In this document: positions 27,820 through 37,207 of the stretch, one piece after another
Layout: each line of letters opens with the position of its first letter
Position numbering within the stretch: position 1 is the stretch's first letter
DNA from: Thalassotalea psychrophila
Lineage (GTDB): Bacteria; Pseudomonadota; Gammaproteobacteria; Enterobacterales; Alteromonadaceae
Reading direction: 5' to 3'
Length of the DNA: 64,000 bases
NCBI RefSeq assembly: GCF_031583595.1
Contig: NZ_CP134145.1
Coordinates: 744,001-808,000, forward strand
Notes under the pieces: generated by a model
Database searches by the model: none
Seen by the model: only the letters and a program-made list of their open reading frames with translations
Told to the model about the DNA's origin: nothing
Program-made: the position numbers and the translations under genes

Positions 27820-29655
27820 TTACTCGGACAGCATCATTTGACGAATGATTGGCACCGGTGAGCTACCATAACTTAAGAACTGGTTATGAAAATTGGCTAA
27901 GTCAAAGTCATCTCCTAGTTTTTCTTTTAAATCTTCTCTTAAGTCATAAATTTCAGAGTAACCGGTAAAATAGCTGGTTAGTTGCACTTGCGAAAGAGTT
28001 GCTCTGCGCCATTTACCTTCAGCTTCTGCCTGCTGTTGAAAAGCTTCATTGATCATCATATCTAACGCTGCTTCTTCACTTAAGTTATTTACTTGAATAG
28101 AGTAATCGATGATTGAGTTCATGATTGTGCGTAAATTCCACTTGTAATACATCAACCAAAGTTCCGGTTCAAACTCGCCGTAGCCTTCTTCTAACATCAT
28201 TCGTTCAGTATAAACTGCCCAACCTTCAACCATGGCACCATTACCAAAGATAGATTTAACTAATGACTTTGATTTATTGCTGTGTACTAATTGGGTGTAA
28301 TGTCCAGGGACAGCCTCATGAATATTTAGTATTTGCAGTAACCAGTGATTGTATTCTTTTAGATAACTTTCAGCCTGTTCAGCATTGAAGTTATCTAATG
28401 GCGTAACATTATAATAAGTATTGGCATTTGCATCATATGGGCCAGGTGCATTAATAGATGCGCCAGCAAATCCGCGCTGATAGACTGGAGTTTCACGTAC
28501 GACTAGAGGTTTATCTGCATCCATCGCTAGTAATTTGTTATCGATGACAAATTTTTCAAGCTCTGGAATTTGCGCGCGAATGCTCTCAACAAAGTTTTCA
28601 CGCTCAACATGGTTAACTGAAATATGATCAATCACTTGTTTGATTGCCACTAATTTATCAACAGGCATTGCAGTGTCGGCAAAATATTTTGGCCAAAGCT
28701 TATCGGCAATCTTTTCCATTTCGCCGAGCACACGGCTTTTTTCCTTTACTGCTTTATCAAAAAGTTGCTTTGCAGTTAAGCTTGAATAGATATCTAAAGC
28801 AAACTTCTTCTCATATAATGCTTCGCCAATACGAAAATCTTTGGCGGTACCGTTAGCTTTTAGCTCTTCTAATTTATCTTCGCACCATTTTATGTATTTA
28901 TTTATTGCTGAAGCACTTTTAGCCAAACGAAAATTAAAATCTGCTTTTTCTGTGTCACTTAAACCTGATTCAATCATGGCTGCATGAATTGTGTCAGTAA
29001 ATAATCCTACTGCACCTTTGTTTTGCTGAATTGCTAATTCTGTATGAGGAATAGTTGGAATGGTGATATTTGCTTTTGCTGCTTCATAATAAGCCGGTAT
29101 ATTTTCCATACGGCGGAAAATTGCTCTTAAGCGATCATCCTTTGCTTTGTAATCAGTATTTAAAATAACGCCAAATACACCTGCTACATTGTAGTTAGCA
29201 GGGTTCCACTGATGGGACTTAAATTCTTCAACAGTAAACAGTTGCGATTCCATTTGGTTTTTTAAAATGTAGTAATCGCTGGCATTAGCCGCACTAAGTT
29301 TACTTACATCAAAGGCCGTTAATGTAGCTAATCTGTCTTTAGTAAAAGCGACCTCTTCGTTAATTCGTTTTTCATCAACAATCGGTAGTTGATCATCATA
29401 TTTATAGTAACCCACATAGACTGCGTATCCAGGGTTGTATTGCCAAAATTCTTCAATTAGGGCACTGGTAAATTGTTCAAATTCTGCATTAAGCTTTGGG
29501 TCGACATTACTTATTTTTTCCGAAGGTCCTTTAACAGCTTCTCCCTGCTTAATTTCTGTCAGTTTTTCAACCTCACTTGGTTGAGATGTTTTTTCTGCTG
29601 GAGAGCAACCTGTCAAGGCTGCAAAAATTGCAGCAGAGAGTAAATATTTGTTCAT
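27820..29655 (-). CDS. DUF885 family lipoprotein, putative metallopeptidase-like
   Basis: A 611-residue lipoprotein with lipobox ALTGC, a polar linker and the DUF885 domain along the rest. The most striking motif is HEAVPGHYTQL, an HExxPGH signature that probably binds zinc, with a downstream acidic segment EGWAVYTERM. DUF885 proteins are widespread in marine gammaproteobacteria and are thought to be peptidases, though no activity is firmly assigned. A second, divergent member lies at 32459-34279. It has its own strong terminator. Confidence 0.88.
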   Translation of the reverse strand: MNKYLLSAAIFAALTGCSPAEKTSQPSEVEKLTEIKQGEAVKGPSEKISNVDPKLNAEFEQFTSALIEEFWQYNPGYAVYVGYYKYDDQLPIVDEKRINEEVAFTKDRLATLTAFDVSKLSAANASDYYILKNQMESQLFTVEEFKSHQWNPANYNVAGVFGVILNTDYKAKDDRLRAIFRRMENIPAYYEAAKANITIPTIPHTELAIQQNKGAVGLFTDTIHAAMIESGLSDTEKADFNFRLAKSASAINKYIKWCEDKLEELKANGTAKDFRIGEALYEKKFALDIYSSLTAKQLFDKAVKEKSRVLGEMEKIADKLWPKYFADTAMPVDKLVAIKQVIDHISVNHVERENFVESIRAQIPELEKFVIDNKLLAMDADKPLVVRETPVYQRGFAGASINAPGPYDANANTYYNVTPLDNFNAEQAESYLKEYNHWLLQILNIHEAVPGHYTQLVHSNKSKSLVKSIFGNGAMVEGWAVYTERMMLEEGYGEFEPELWLMYYKWNLRTIMNSIIDYSIQVNNLSEEAALDMMINEAFQQQAEAEGKWRRATLSQVQLTSYFTGYSEIYDLREDLKEKLGDDFDLANFHNQFLSYGSSPVPIIRQMMLSE

Positions 29656-29756
29656 GACTAACCTTAAAAATTATATTCAGGAATTTGTATATTTATTAGA
29701 TTGCCAACAAGTTTAGTGTATAGCAAATTAATTACATAAAAATCTGCGGTTTAGAT

Positions 29757-29762
29757 TATAAT
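29757..29762 (+). promoter_or_regulatory. -10 element of the DUF3010 gene
   Basis: TATAAT lies 28 bases before the ATG at 29791. The -35 is poor (TTACAT at 29732, 19-base spacing). Confidence 0.4.
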
Positions 29763-29790
29763 GTGTTCATTATATTTATTAGGAGAAACC

Positions 29791-30213
29791 ATGAGAGTTT
29801 GTGGTGTAGAAATCAAAGCCGATGAAGCTGTAATTTGTTTAGTCGCATTAGAAGATAATTTGTATGACATTCCTCATTTGCGTGTGCCAAAAATTGCACT
29901 GCAAAAGGGTGCCGATGCTGAGCATATTCAGAAATTTCAATTTGCATTTAAAAAGTTAGTTGAAGATTACAAAATTGATGCCGTTGTTATCAAAGAACGC
30001 GCCACTAAAGGTAAGTTTGCTGGTGGCTCACAAGGCTTTAAAATTGAAGCTGCTATTCAGTTAATTGAAGACTTACAAGTAGATCTTGTACGTACTAATA
30101 TTATCAAAGAAAAGTTGAATAAAGCACAAGTGAAAATAGACTTTAGAGATACTGGTTTAAAGCAATTCCAAGAAACTGCTTTTGAAGCTGCGTTTAGCTC
30201 GTTTAATCCATAA
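29791..30213 (+). CDS. DUF3010 family protein
   Basis: A 140-residue soluble protein recognised from the start MRVCGVEIKADEAVICLV and the central IKERATKGKFAGGSQGFKIEAAIQLI. The fold looks RNase H-like (an initial strand with an acidic residue, a later acidic residue), but no function is established. The ATG at 29791 has AGGAGA upstream. The frame is open ten codons earlier, across the promoter. It is a single-gene unit followed by a long inverted repeat that may act as its terminator. Confidence 0.85.
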   Translation: MRVCGVEIKADEAVICLVALEDNLYDIPHLRVPKIALQKGADAEHIQKFQFAFKKLVEDYKIDAVVIKERATKGKFAGGSQGFKIEAAIQLIEDLQVDLVRTNIIKEKLNKAQVKIDFRDTGLKQFQETAFEAAFSSFNP

Positions 30214-30231
30214 AAATAAAGCAATAAATTT

Positions 30232-30286
30232 AAAAGGGGTCAGTACCCTTTACTATTTATAATAGTAAAGGGTACTGACCCCTTTT
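30232..30286. repeat. Perfect 25-bp inverted repeat with GGGGTCAG core (REP/RAYT-type)
   Basis: Left arm 30232-30256 and right arm 30262-30286 are exact complements around loop TTATA. The arms begin AAAAGGGGTCAGTACCC. The right arm runs into T6, so it may also terminate transcription. A degenerate relative (CTGACTCTGACCC, GGAGTCTGAGCC) follows at 30303-30336. Such GGGGTCAG palindromes are commonly seen next to REP-associated tyrosine transposases; none is encoded here. Confidence 0.75.
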
Positions 30287-30342
30287 TTCTATTTTAAAAT
30301 AACCTGACTCTGACCCTAGTTTTTGGAGTCTGAGCCTAATTG

Positions 30343-31683
30343 TTATTTAACTAATTCAACAAAATATTGATGTACAGTATCGTTGGTTTTATCCATTTGT
30401 TGACTAACATCTGCATGGCCAAGATTAGTGTAGTAGTTTATGTATTCTTGGTAGTTATCAAAACTATGATGTCTTAATAAGTTCACTCGGGTTACATCTA
30501 TATCAGTATCGCCATCAACAATATCTTCAAAACCAGGCAATAAAGTATTCATTGGTAGTTGCCCTTCGATTGGGCCGTAAGATGTCCACAGAACTGGCAT
30601 ATCAAGTTCTGTATCAGGATTTTTTGCATCAAAGATATAACTGATCACTGCCATTTTGTGTTTACTAACCTTAGAGTAATCATAAGCGCCAGATGCTTCA
30701 ATTTCAGCCCAAGTAATGTAATCGATGTTCTCATCATCTTCACTTGGTTTAACAGCGAGAGATTCATTATAATCTTGGCTAAATACGGTTTCTCTACTTT
30801 TTAAGCTAACTGAACCAAATGGTGAAGATTCTTCTTTAAAGATAAAATCTGCACTAGCGCTATACAATGTTTCGCCAGAAAATTTATGATTCTCAAAGAT
30901 AATAGTTTCATTCGTTTCAGCTAGTGCTGTTTTAGTAAAGTGACGAGTTTGATTAAATATTTGCGAGGTAGTCATATTCATATCTTTACGATTAAAACTA
31001 ACTGCTATACCACTGCCATTATCAAACACCTGCCAAGAACCGTTATCTGTGGCTGAAAAGTCTTGATGAAACCCAACAAACCCTTCTTCAAGGTCATAAA
31101 CAGCAAATGAATGTTCTGCCCATTCTTGGCCTTTGACTTTACAAGACTCAACTTGTTTAAACGTGGTTGTAACGCCATCAACTAGCTCATAGCTTTCAAA
31201 TTCTGCAGAGCTTATCGCATTTTGAATATTGTTTGAGTTTATGTGGGATAAAACTACATCTTGAGTTATACACTCACAGGTTGAGTTATCTAACTTATCA
31301 GCATGTGTCGCGTAGTAAGTCGCTTTTATATCAGTGTCTACTTGGTAGTAAGATACAGCCTGATATGACTCAATACCGTTATCACCTTTATAAGCAGCTA
31401 ATATTGTAAAGTTGATTTTATCGTTTGTTGAATTTATTTCAACAAGCCCTTCGTTATCTACTGGATGTTCACTGATAACTTGCCAATTTTCGTCTTGTAA
31501 AAATACTTGGGCATCAGCATAGGCAGATGTTTCACCGCATGAATTTTTAATCAGTGACTGCACCGTAAACGAGTAACTTGCAGGAGGCTTATTATCTTCA
31601 TCATCACCACCGCCACCACCACTGCCACAAGCAGTAAGAAGGATCAGGCTCGTTAAAGAAGATAATCGAATAAATTTAGACAT
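30343..31683 (-). CDS. Lipoprotein of unknown function
   Basis: Not recognised. The 446-residue protein has a lipoprotein signal with lipobox LLTAC, then a glycine run and an acidic linker (CGSGGGGGDDEDNKPP), common in Alteromonadales surface lipoproteins. The body is rich in aromatic and polar residues and beta-strand-like, with a Cys pair in STCECITQD and single Cys in NSCGET and ESCKVKG. The first part after the linker resembles a carboxypeptidase-regulatory-like beta sandwich (YADAQVFLQDENWQVIS), but this is a weak impression. It is monocistronic. Confidence 0.7.
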   Translation of the reverse strand: MSKFIRLSSLTSLILLTACGSGGGGGDDEDNKPPASYSFTVQSLIKNSCGETSAYADAQVFLQDENWQVISEHPVDNEGLVEINSTNDKINFTILAAYKGDNGIESYQAVSYYQVDTDIKATYYATHADKLDNSTCECITQDVVLSHINSNNIQNAISSAEFESYELVDGVTTTFKQVESCKVKGQEWAEHSFAVYDLEEGFVGFHQDFSATDNGSWQVFDNGSGIAVSFNRKDMNMTTSQIFNQTRHFTKTALAETNETIIFENHKFSGETLYSASADFIFKEESSPFGSVSLKSRETVFSQDYNESLAVKPSEDDENIDYITWAEIEASGAYDYSKVSKHKMAVISYIFDAKNPDTELDMPVLWTSYGPIEGQLPMNTLLPGFEDIVDGDTDIDVTRVNLLRHHSFDNYQEYINYYTNLGHADVSQQMDKTNDTVHQYFVELVK

Positions 31684-31786
31684 AACTATTCCATAGTATT
31701 TTTATTATTGGTAAGCATGCTTAAGGCTTACATAGCGCTTATGCTTAATATACCTTCTCTAGGGCTGAGATAAAACAGCTCAAAGG

Positions 31787-32218
31787 TTATTTTTTATAGT
31801 GTTTTAACTGCGATTCAATTAACGAATCGTCAGATTTGTTGTAAGGGTATCTAGAGTGGCCATAACGAATGATAAAAATAGCCAATGCGATAATGGCAAT
31901 TACACCGGATATTGCTAGCATTCTCATTGTATCAAGGTTTTTCATATCTAAAATTAAATATCGAGCTAACGCTACTATGGCAATGTAAAGCGGCATCCGC
32001 ACAGGAAGTTTTCCCGATTCAAGATACATGGCAACCATAGCTAACACTTCTAAATAGATAAACAGTAATAATAAATCGGCCAGAGTTACTTCTAAGCGAG
32101 CATACATAGAGTGCATTTCAATCCCCATTGCCATAATAGTGCATAGGGCAATTATTAATAATCCAATGTCTTGCACTAGGGTAAGGGGAGCTTTACTTTT
32201 GTCGCGAATTATACTCAT
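31787..32218 (-). CDS. psiE: Phosphate-starvation-inducible PsiE-like membrane protein
   Basis: A 143-residue inner-membrane protein with four hydrophobic helices. Typical PsiE segments are visible: LLLLFIYLEVLAMVAMYLESGKLPVRMPLYIAI and the following ARYLILDMKN. In E. coli psiE is induced by phosphate limitation through PhoB and its biochemical role is unknown. I did not see a convincing Pho box upstream, so phosphate control here is not supported by sequence. Confidence 0.85.
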   Translation of the reverse strand: MSIIRDKSKAPLTLVQDIGLLIIALCTIMAMGIEMHSMYARLEVTLADLLLLFIYLEVLAMVAMYLESGKLPVRMPLYIAIVALARYLILDMKNLDTMRMLAISGVIAIIALAIFIIRYGHSRYPYNKSDDSLIESQLKHYKK

Positions 32219-32330
32219 AAACTTTACTTATTATCGCCTCTTTAGATATCTAGTCTAAAGCAGAAATAAAAAAGGTATGTAGTAATTTGTAATCAGATAA
32301 AAAATGGCAATTAGATAATCACCATTTTTA

Positions 32331-32434
32331 CTTCAGGGACGAAGTAATGCTAATCTAACAGGGATGTTATAAGGTTGGCTCACTTCAGGGACGAAGTAAT
32401 GCCAACCTAACAGGGATGTTAAAAGGTTTGCTCA
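32331..32434 (-). repeat. Two tandem copies of the ~52-bp repeat family
   Basis: CTTCAGGGACGAAGTAATGC starts at 32331 and again at 32383, giving a period of 52. Both units contain AACAGGGATGTTA and AAGG. In reverse complement they match the frame of the 51-bp units near 60 kb (TTCAGGGA.GAA.TAA ... CAGGGATG). Confidence 0.75.
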
Positions 32435-32458
32435 CCTTTAGCTGTGTAATAAAAATAT

Positions 32459-34279
32459 CTACAACTGTTCATCTACCCAAGATTGAATCTTTCGCTCTAA
32501 AATTGGCATAGGTAATGCGCCATCAATTAGCACTTGCGTATGAAACTTTTTAACATCAAACTTATCGCCTAATTGGGTTTCAGCATTATTACGCATTTCA
32601 CGAATAGCTCGTTGACCAGTTTTATAAGCCAATGCTTGCCCTGGAATTGAAATATAACGCTCAACCTCTGCAGTAATGTCACTTAATGCCAGCGATGAGT
32701 TATCTACCATAAATTGTATCGCTTGTTCACGAGTCCAACCAAACGCATGCAAACCAGTATCTACCACCAAACGCATCGCTCTAAGTTGTTCATCTGATAG
32801 ACGACCATACCATTGGTATGGGTCAGTAAACATGCCCATTTCTTTACCTAAACTTTCAGCATACAGTGCCCACCCTTCAGCAAATACAGTGTAACCACCG
32901 AACTTTCTAAACATAGGTAAGCTTTGTACTTCTTGTTGAATGCTTATTTGAAAATGATGCCCTGGGGATGCTTCATGAATGCTCAATGTTTCAAGGATAA
33001 ATTTAGGCTGTGCTTTTAAGTTGTGAGTGTTTATATAAAAAACACCTGGGCGAGAGCCATCAGGGGCAGGGCTTTGATAACTGGCGCCGGCACTTGATGC
33101 CGCCCTAAATGCTTCAACTGCTCTTACTTCATAATCAGCTCGAGGGAATACTTCAAACAAAGCCGGTAAACGTGAGTTAATGTCATTTTTAACGTCGGTA
33201 TATGCTTTTACAACTTCAGCTTCGTTTTTCCAATAAAACTGTGGGTCTTCTTGTAAAAACTGAAAGAACGCTTTTAGATCGCCAGAAAAACCAACTTGCT
33301 GTTTCACTTGTTTCATTTCAGCCAAAATTCGAGCAACTTCTTGTTGGCCAAACTTATGTATTTCGTCTGCAGATAAAGGCAGAGTCGTATTCTTCTCTAT
33401 TTGATATTCATACCATGCTTTACCATTAGGCAGCTCTGACAAACCAACCGTTGCTCGTCCATTTGCTAAGTACCCGTTTAAGATGAAATCATGAAATTTT
33501 GCGTAAGCAGGTGATAACGTACCTAATATCAACTCTTCGTATTGAGCCGTAATTGTTACTTTATCATCAGCACTAATTTTATCATTATCAGCCAACATAG
33601 TTACTGGACCATAAAACACGCTGTCTTTTGCTTCTTTAACTATATGTACTGATAATTGCGGCAATATTTTTTCTATAATGGCTGTTGGTAAAACATAGCC
33701 ATTTTTAATGCCTTCGCGCATAGATACAATTACGCTGTCCATATACAACACGAAACCTTGGCTACGTTCGATAAAGTTTTGGTAGTCCAGAACCGTATTA
33801 AAAGGTTGAGCACTCTTGCCTGAGCCTAAAGTCGCAAAAGAATTATGAATACCATACATTTGATTTAAAGGCATAAAATGACTATTAAATTCATAGCTCT
33901 TAATGCCCAGTTTGCGATCACGCAAAAATATCTCATAACTAAGTAAATCTTGACCTTCTAACTTAGATTTATCAATTGCTTCAATTTGACTCAAATAAGC
34001 TTGTTCGTGTTCAAGTTCATTTTTAATGCTTTCTGCTGAAATTGGAGCACTGAATTTATTGTTGTATTCATTTAAGCCAACATAAGTACCAGAGATTGGT
34101 GATAGTTCGATACTGTCGGTGAAATAATTGTCGAATAATGTTGCCAGCTTTTCTGACTCTTGCTGCACAGCTGTAACAACTTCAGCCTTGCTATTGCTTG
34201 TTTCATCTGTAGCCGAAGTACAGCCGGTTATTGCCGTCATTAACGCGAAAACTAATAATGATTTTTTCATAGAGTTCAT
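32459..34279 (-). CDS. DUF885 family lipoprotein, second member
   Basis: A 606-residue lipoprotein with lipobox AITGC and the DUF885 domain. The signature is HEASPGHHFQISIQ, followed by FAEGWALYAESLG, parallel to the motifs of the gene at 27820. Outside these motifs the two proteins have clearly diverged and are unlikely to be a recent tandem duplication. Zinc peptidase activity is presumed from the HExxPGH motif. A second ATG three codons in (34270) is an equally possible start, and no good ribosome site precedes either. Confidence 0.87.
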   Translation of the reverse strand: MNSMKKSLLVFALMTAITGCTSATDETSNSKAEVVTAVQQESEKLATLFDNYFTDSIELSPISGTYVGLNEYNNKFSAPISAESIKNELEHEQAYLSQIEAIDKSKLEGQDLLSYEIFLRDRKLGIKSYEFNSHFMPLNQMYGIHNSFATLGSGKSAQPFNTVLDYQNFIERSQGFVLYMDSVIVSMREGIKNGYVLPTAIIEKILPQLSVHIVKEAKDSVFYGPVTMLADNDKISADDKVTITAQYEELILGTLSPAYAKFHDFILNGYLANGRATVGLSELPNGKAWYEYQIEKNTTLPLSADEIHKFGQQEVARILAEMKQVKQQVGFSGDLKAFFQFLQEDPQFYWKNEAEVVKAYTDVKNDINSRLPALFEVFPRADYEVRAVEAFRAASSAGASYQSPAPDGSRPGVFYINTHNLKAQPKFILETLSIHEASPGHHFQISIQQEVQSLPMFRKFGGYTVFAEGWALYAESLGKEMGMFTDPYQWYGRLSDEQLRAMRLVVDTGLHAFGWTREQAIQFMVDNSSLALSDITAEVERYISIPGQALAYKTGQRAIREMRNNAETQLGDKFDVKKFHTQVLIDGALPMPILERKIQSWVDEQL

Positions 34280-34440
34280 ACCAATTTTATGTATATAGAT
34301 TTATGCTTAAGAGGGTAAATGATTTTTTAATAAAAGAAAGGCCTTTGAAACATTAATTTACTATTTAATGGCTGAATGGGCTCACTTCATTGCTGAACTT
34401 AACAAATTGATACTTTATTTATATTACGTATAAGTATAAT

Positions 34441-34459
34441 GCAAATGAGAATTATTGTT
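34441..34459. promoter_or_regulatory. Fur box upstream of the iron ABC transporter
   Basis: GCAAATGAGAATTATTGTT matches the 19-bp Fur consensus at 13 positions, including the AATGAGAATTATT core typical of gammaproteobacteria. It lies about 45 bases before the ATG of the binding-protein gene. Confidence 0.7.
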
Positions 34460-34505
34460 ATTTAGAGTGTGGTGCTCTAAATATTAACTGCTAGTAGGCG
34501 AAAAT

Positions 34506-35537
34506 ATGTTAAACAAAATCAGTTGGATTAAAGCAACATCGATAGCCACTTTTACTTTACTTTTGACCAGTGTTTCGGCAAATACCCTGGCGAATGAAGT
34601 GAACATTTATACATATCGTCAGACATTTTTAATTGAACCTATCTTAGAAAAGTTTACCGCCCAAACGGGCATAAAAACCAATATTGTCTTTGCTAAAGAT
34701 GGTTTAATTGAGCGTCTTAAAAAAGATGGTAGGTATTCACCGGCTGATGTGGTGTTAACTTCAGACTTTGCACGGTTAATGCAAATTAGTGATGAAGGAT
34801 TAAGTCAACCGGTTAGCAGTGACATTTTAGCGACTAATATCCCTAGTCAGTTTCGAGATGATAACAACCATTGGTTTGCTTTAACTAAACGGGTTCGTAA
34901 TGTTTATGCCTCTAAAGATCGTATGGCAAGTCTTTCTGGAGTAAGTTACGAAGAATTAGCTGATTCAAAATATAAAAACAAAGTATGTATGCGTAGCTCT
35001 AAGCACCCTTACAATATTGCTTTAGTTGCCTCAATGATTGCTCATCATGGGACTGCAGAAACTAAAACATGGTTACAAGGTTTAAAAGCCAACTTAGCTC
35101 GAAAACCACAAGGCAATGATCGGGGCCAAGTAAAAGCAGTTAAAGAAGGAGAATGTGATTTAGCCTTAGGTAACAGTTATTATTTTGGCGTGATGCAACA
35201 AAACCCAGAGCAAAAAGTTTGGGCAGATGCGGTAAATATTTTATTCCCGAACCAAAATAATCGTGGCGCCCACATTAACGTAAGTGGTATCGCGATGACA
35301 AAATATGCTCCCAATAAAGCCTCCGCTAAAAAATTAATGGAATTTTTATCTTCAGCACAAGCACAACAAGTATACGCTTCAGTGAATATGGAATATCCAG
35401 TCAACCCTGCGGTTAAGCCGTCGAGCATTGTTGCTTCTTGGGGATCCTTTAAAGAAGATGAGTTAGCAATGACGAAAATTGCTGAAAACCGTCAAGCGGC
35501 AATTAAGTTGTTAGATGAAGTTAAATTTGACTTATAA
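34506..35537 (+). CDS. fbpA: Fe(3+) ABC transporter, periplasmic binding protein (FbpA/FutA-like)
   Basis: A 343-residue binding protein with a signal peptide (cleavage likely after TLANE/ANTLA, about residue 30) and a class-II periplasmic binding fold. The mature start EVNIYTYRQTFLIEPIL, the segment DVVLTSDFARL and the iron-binding Tyr pair in GNSYYFGVM are typical of FbpA/FutA/AfuA. It captures ferric iron in the periplasm for the permease and ATPase encoded next. The upstream Fur box indicates iron-repressed expression. Confidence 0.92.
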   Translation: MLNKISWIKATSIATFTLLLTSVSANTLANEVNIYTYRQTFLIEPILEKFTAQTGIKTNIVFAKDGLIERLKKDGRYSPADVVLTSDFARLMQISDEGLSQPVSSDILATNIPSQFRDDNNHWFALTKRVRNVYASKDRMASLSGVSYEELADSKYKNKVCMRSSKHPYNIALVASMIAHHGTAETKTWLQGLKANLARKPQGNDRGQVKAVKEGECDLALGNSYYFGVMQQNPEQKVWADAVNILFPNQNNRGAHINVSGIAMTKYAPNKASAKKLMEFLSSAQAQQVYASVNMEYPVNPAVKPSSIVASWGSFKEDELAMTKIAENRQAAIKLLDEVKFDL

Positions 35538-35574
35538 TTAATATTATTCTTATTTATTAGGTAGATAACCTCAA

Positions 35575-37203
35575 TTGATAGCACCAAAGTGGTATTCATC
35601 ATGGAGTCTTTCTAGTTGGACTGTTGCGGCAATATTAATATTGCCGTTAATATTTCTCATCAATGAATCTTTAGTTCCAGATAAAGAGGTTTTTGAGCAC
35701 CTGTTAAATACAGTATTAACTGATTATGTGATTAATACTGTGGTTTTGATATTGGCTGTGGTTGTCATTTCTTTGCTTATTGGGGTTCCGTTAGCGTATC
35801 TGTTAGCAAATTTTAGTTTTCCGGGGGCTAAGTTTTTCAACTGGGGTTTATTGCTACCACTTGCAATGCCGTCTTATTTAATGGCCTACATTTATACCGA
35901 TTGGTTAGAGTATGCTGGCCCCGTGCAAAGAATGCTGCGGACAGCGTTTTCATGGCAGAGCAAAAGCGATTACTATTTTTTTGATATTCGTTCACTTGCT
36001 GGCGCAGCAGTTGTACTTTCTTTCGTGTTATTTCCTTATGTATTTTTAATTGTAAAAACTGCTTTTAAAGAGCAATCAATTAGCTTTTTACAAGCAGGAA
36101 AAATGCTTGGAAAAACTCCTTGGCAAGTATTTTCAAAAATATCCTTACCTTTAGCTCGCCCAGCTTTAGCAATTGCAGCATCTCTGGTAGCTATGGAAAC
36201 TCTGGCCGATTTTGCCGCAGTCAAATATTTTGCAGTAAATACCCTTACCACAGCGGTGTATGATACATGGTTAGGTTATGGCAGCTTAACTGCTGCAGCA
36301 AAAATTTCAGTGATCATGCTACTAATGATCTTCTTGTTTATCTCTTTAGAAAGAATAAGTCGCCGTAAACAAAGAACCTTTTCAGCTAGTTCGTCAACAG
36401 AAATACAAACAGTTAAGTTACAGGGTAAAAAAGCCTGGTTTGCCTTTAGTGCCAGCTTTATTGTGTTGTTTTTTGCCTTTATTTTACCGGTAATATATTT
36501 AGCTAATATGGCTTGGAAATACCGAGAGCAAGCAATTAATAGTGACTTTTTTAGCTATGGATTTAACAGTTTAACCTTGGCAATAAGCGTTTCCTTTATT
36601 TGTTTGATGCTAGGTTTAGTTATCGTAGTGTTTAAGCGATTTCATCAAGGCATGTTAGCAAGTTTACCACTAAAAATTAGCAGTTCTGGTTATGCCATGC
36701 CGGGTACTGTTCTAGCAATAGCGGTGTTACTTCCTTTGACTTTTATTGATCATGGGTTAAACGATTTTCTGATTGCTCAAGGTAAAGCGCCAATAGGGCT
36801 AATTTTGACTGGTACTTTGTTCGCAATAAGTTTTGCCTATGTTATTCGCTTTGTCGCTGTCGCAATTGGTGCGTTAGAGTCAAGTTATGAACGTATTTCC
36901 CCATCAATTGATAACGCCTCAATTATGTTAGGAAATAATCGCTTAATTACCTTAATAAAAGTTCATTTGCCACTTATTAAAAGGGGCGGATTAACCGCTA
37001 TGTTGTTGGTATTTATTGAATCGATGAAAGAGTTACCGGCAGCATTGTTACTAAGACCGTTTAACTATGAAACATTGGCAACTTATGTTTTTCAGTATGT
37101 ATCAGATGAACAATTGGAGCTCGCATCCATGGCGGCTATTTCAATTGTATTAGCAGGTTTAATCCCTATTATTTTATTAAATAGAACAATGGAATCGAAG
37201 TAG
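35575..37203 (+). CDS. fbpB: Fe(3+) ABC transporter permease (FbpB-like)
   Basis: A 542-residue inner-membrane permease with two fused BPD_transp_1 halves, about twelve helices. Each half has an EAA-like loop: QAGKMLGKTPWQVFSKISLPLARPA in the first and NASIMLGNNRLITLIKVHLPLIKRG in the second, read as adjoining segments. The start appears to be TTG at 35575 with AGGT about 14 bases upstream; there is no ATG near the expected N-terminus. The gene follows fbpA by 37 bases and is followed at four bases by the ATPase gene. Confidence 0.92.
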   Translation: MIAPKWYSSWSLSSWTVAAILILPLIFLINESLVPDKEVFEHLLNTVLTDYVINTVVLILAVVVISLLIGVPLAYLLANFSFPGAKFFNWGLLLPLAMPSYLMAYIYTDWLEYAGPVQRMLRTAFSWQSKSDYYFFDIRSLAGAAVVLSFVLFPYVFLIVKTAFKEQSISFLQAGKMLGKTPWQVFSKISLPLARPALAIAASLVAMETLADFAAVKYFAVNTLTTAVYDTWLGYGSLTAAAKISVIMLLMIFLFISLERISRRKQRTFSASSSTEIQTVKLQGKKAWFAFSASFIVLFFAFILPVIYLANMAWKYREQAINSDFFSYGFNSLTLAISVSFICLMLGLVIVVFKRFHQGMLASLPLKISSSGYAMPGTVLAIAVLLPLTFIDHGLNDFLIAQGKAPIGLILTGTLFAISFAYVIRFVAVAIGALESSYERISPSIDNASIMLGNNRLITLIKVHLPLIKRGGLTAMLLVFIESMKELPAALLLRPFNYETLATYVFQYVSDEQLELASMAAISIVLAGLIPIILLNRTMESK

Positions 37204-37207
37204 CAAT

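Noticed and set aside
31619..31683. Glycine run after the lipobox as a sign of a frameshift
   Set aside because: Gly/Asp-rich tethers after the lipid cysteine are normal in lipoproteins of this group and the frame stays open.
27820..34279. Recent tandem duplication of the two DUF885 genes
   Set aside because: Beyond the HExxPGH and EGWA segments the two proteins differ strongly and lie five genes apart in structure, so they are old paralogues.
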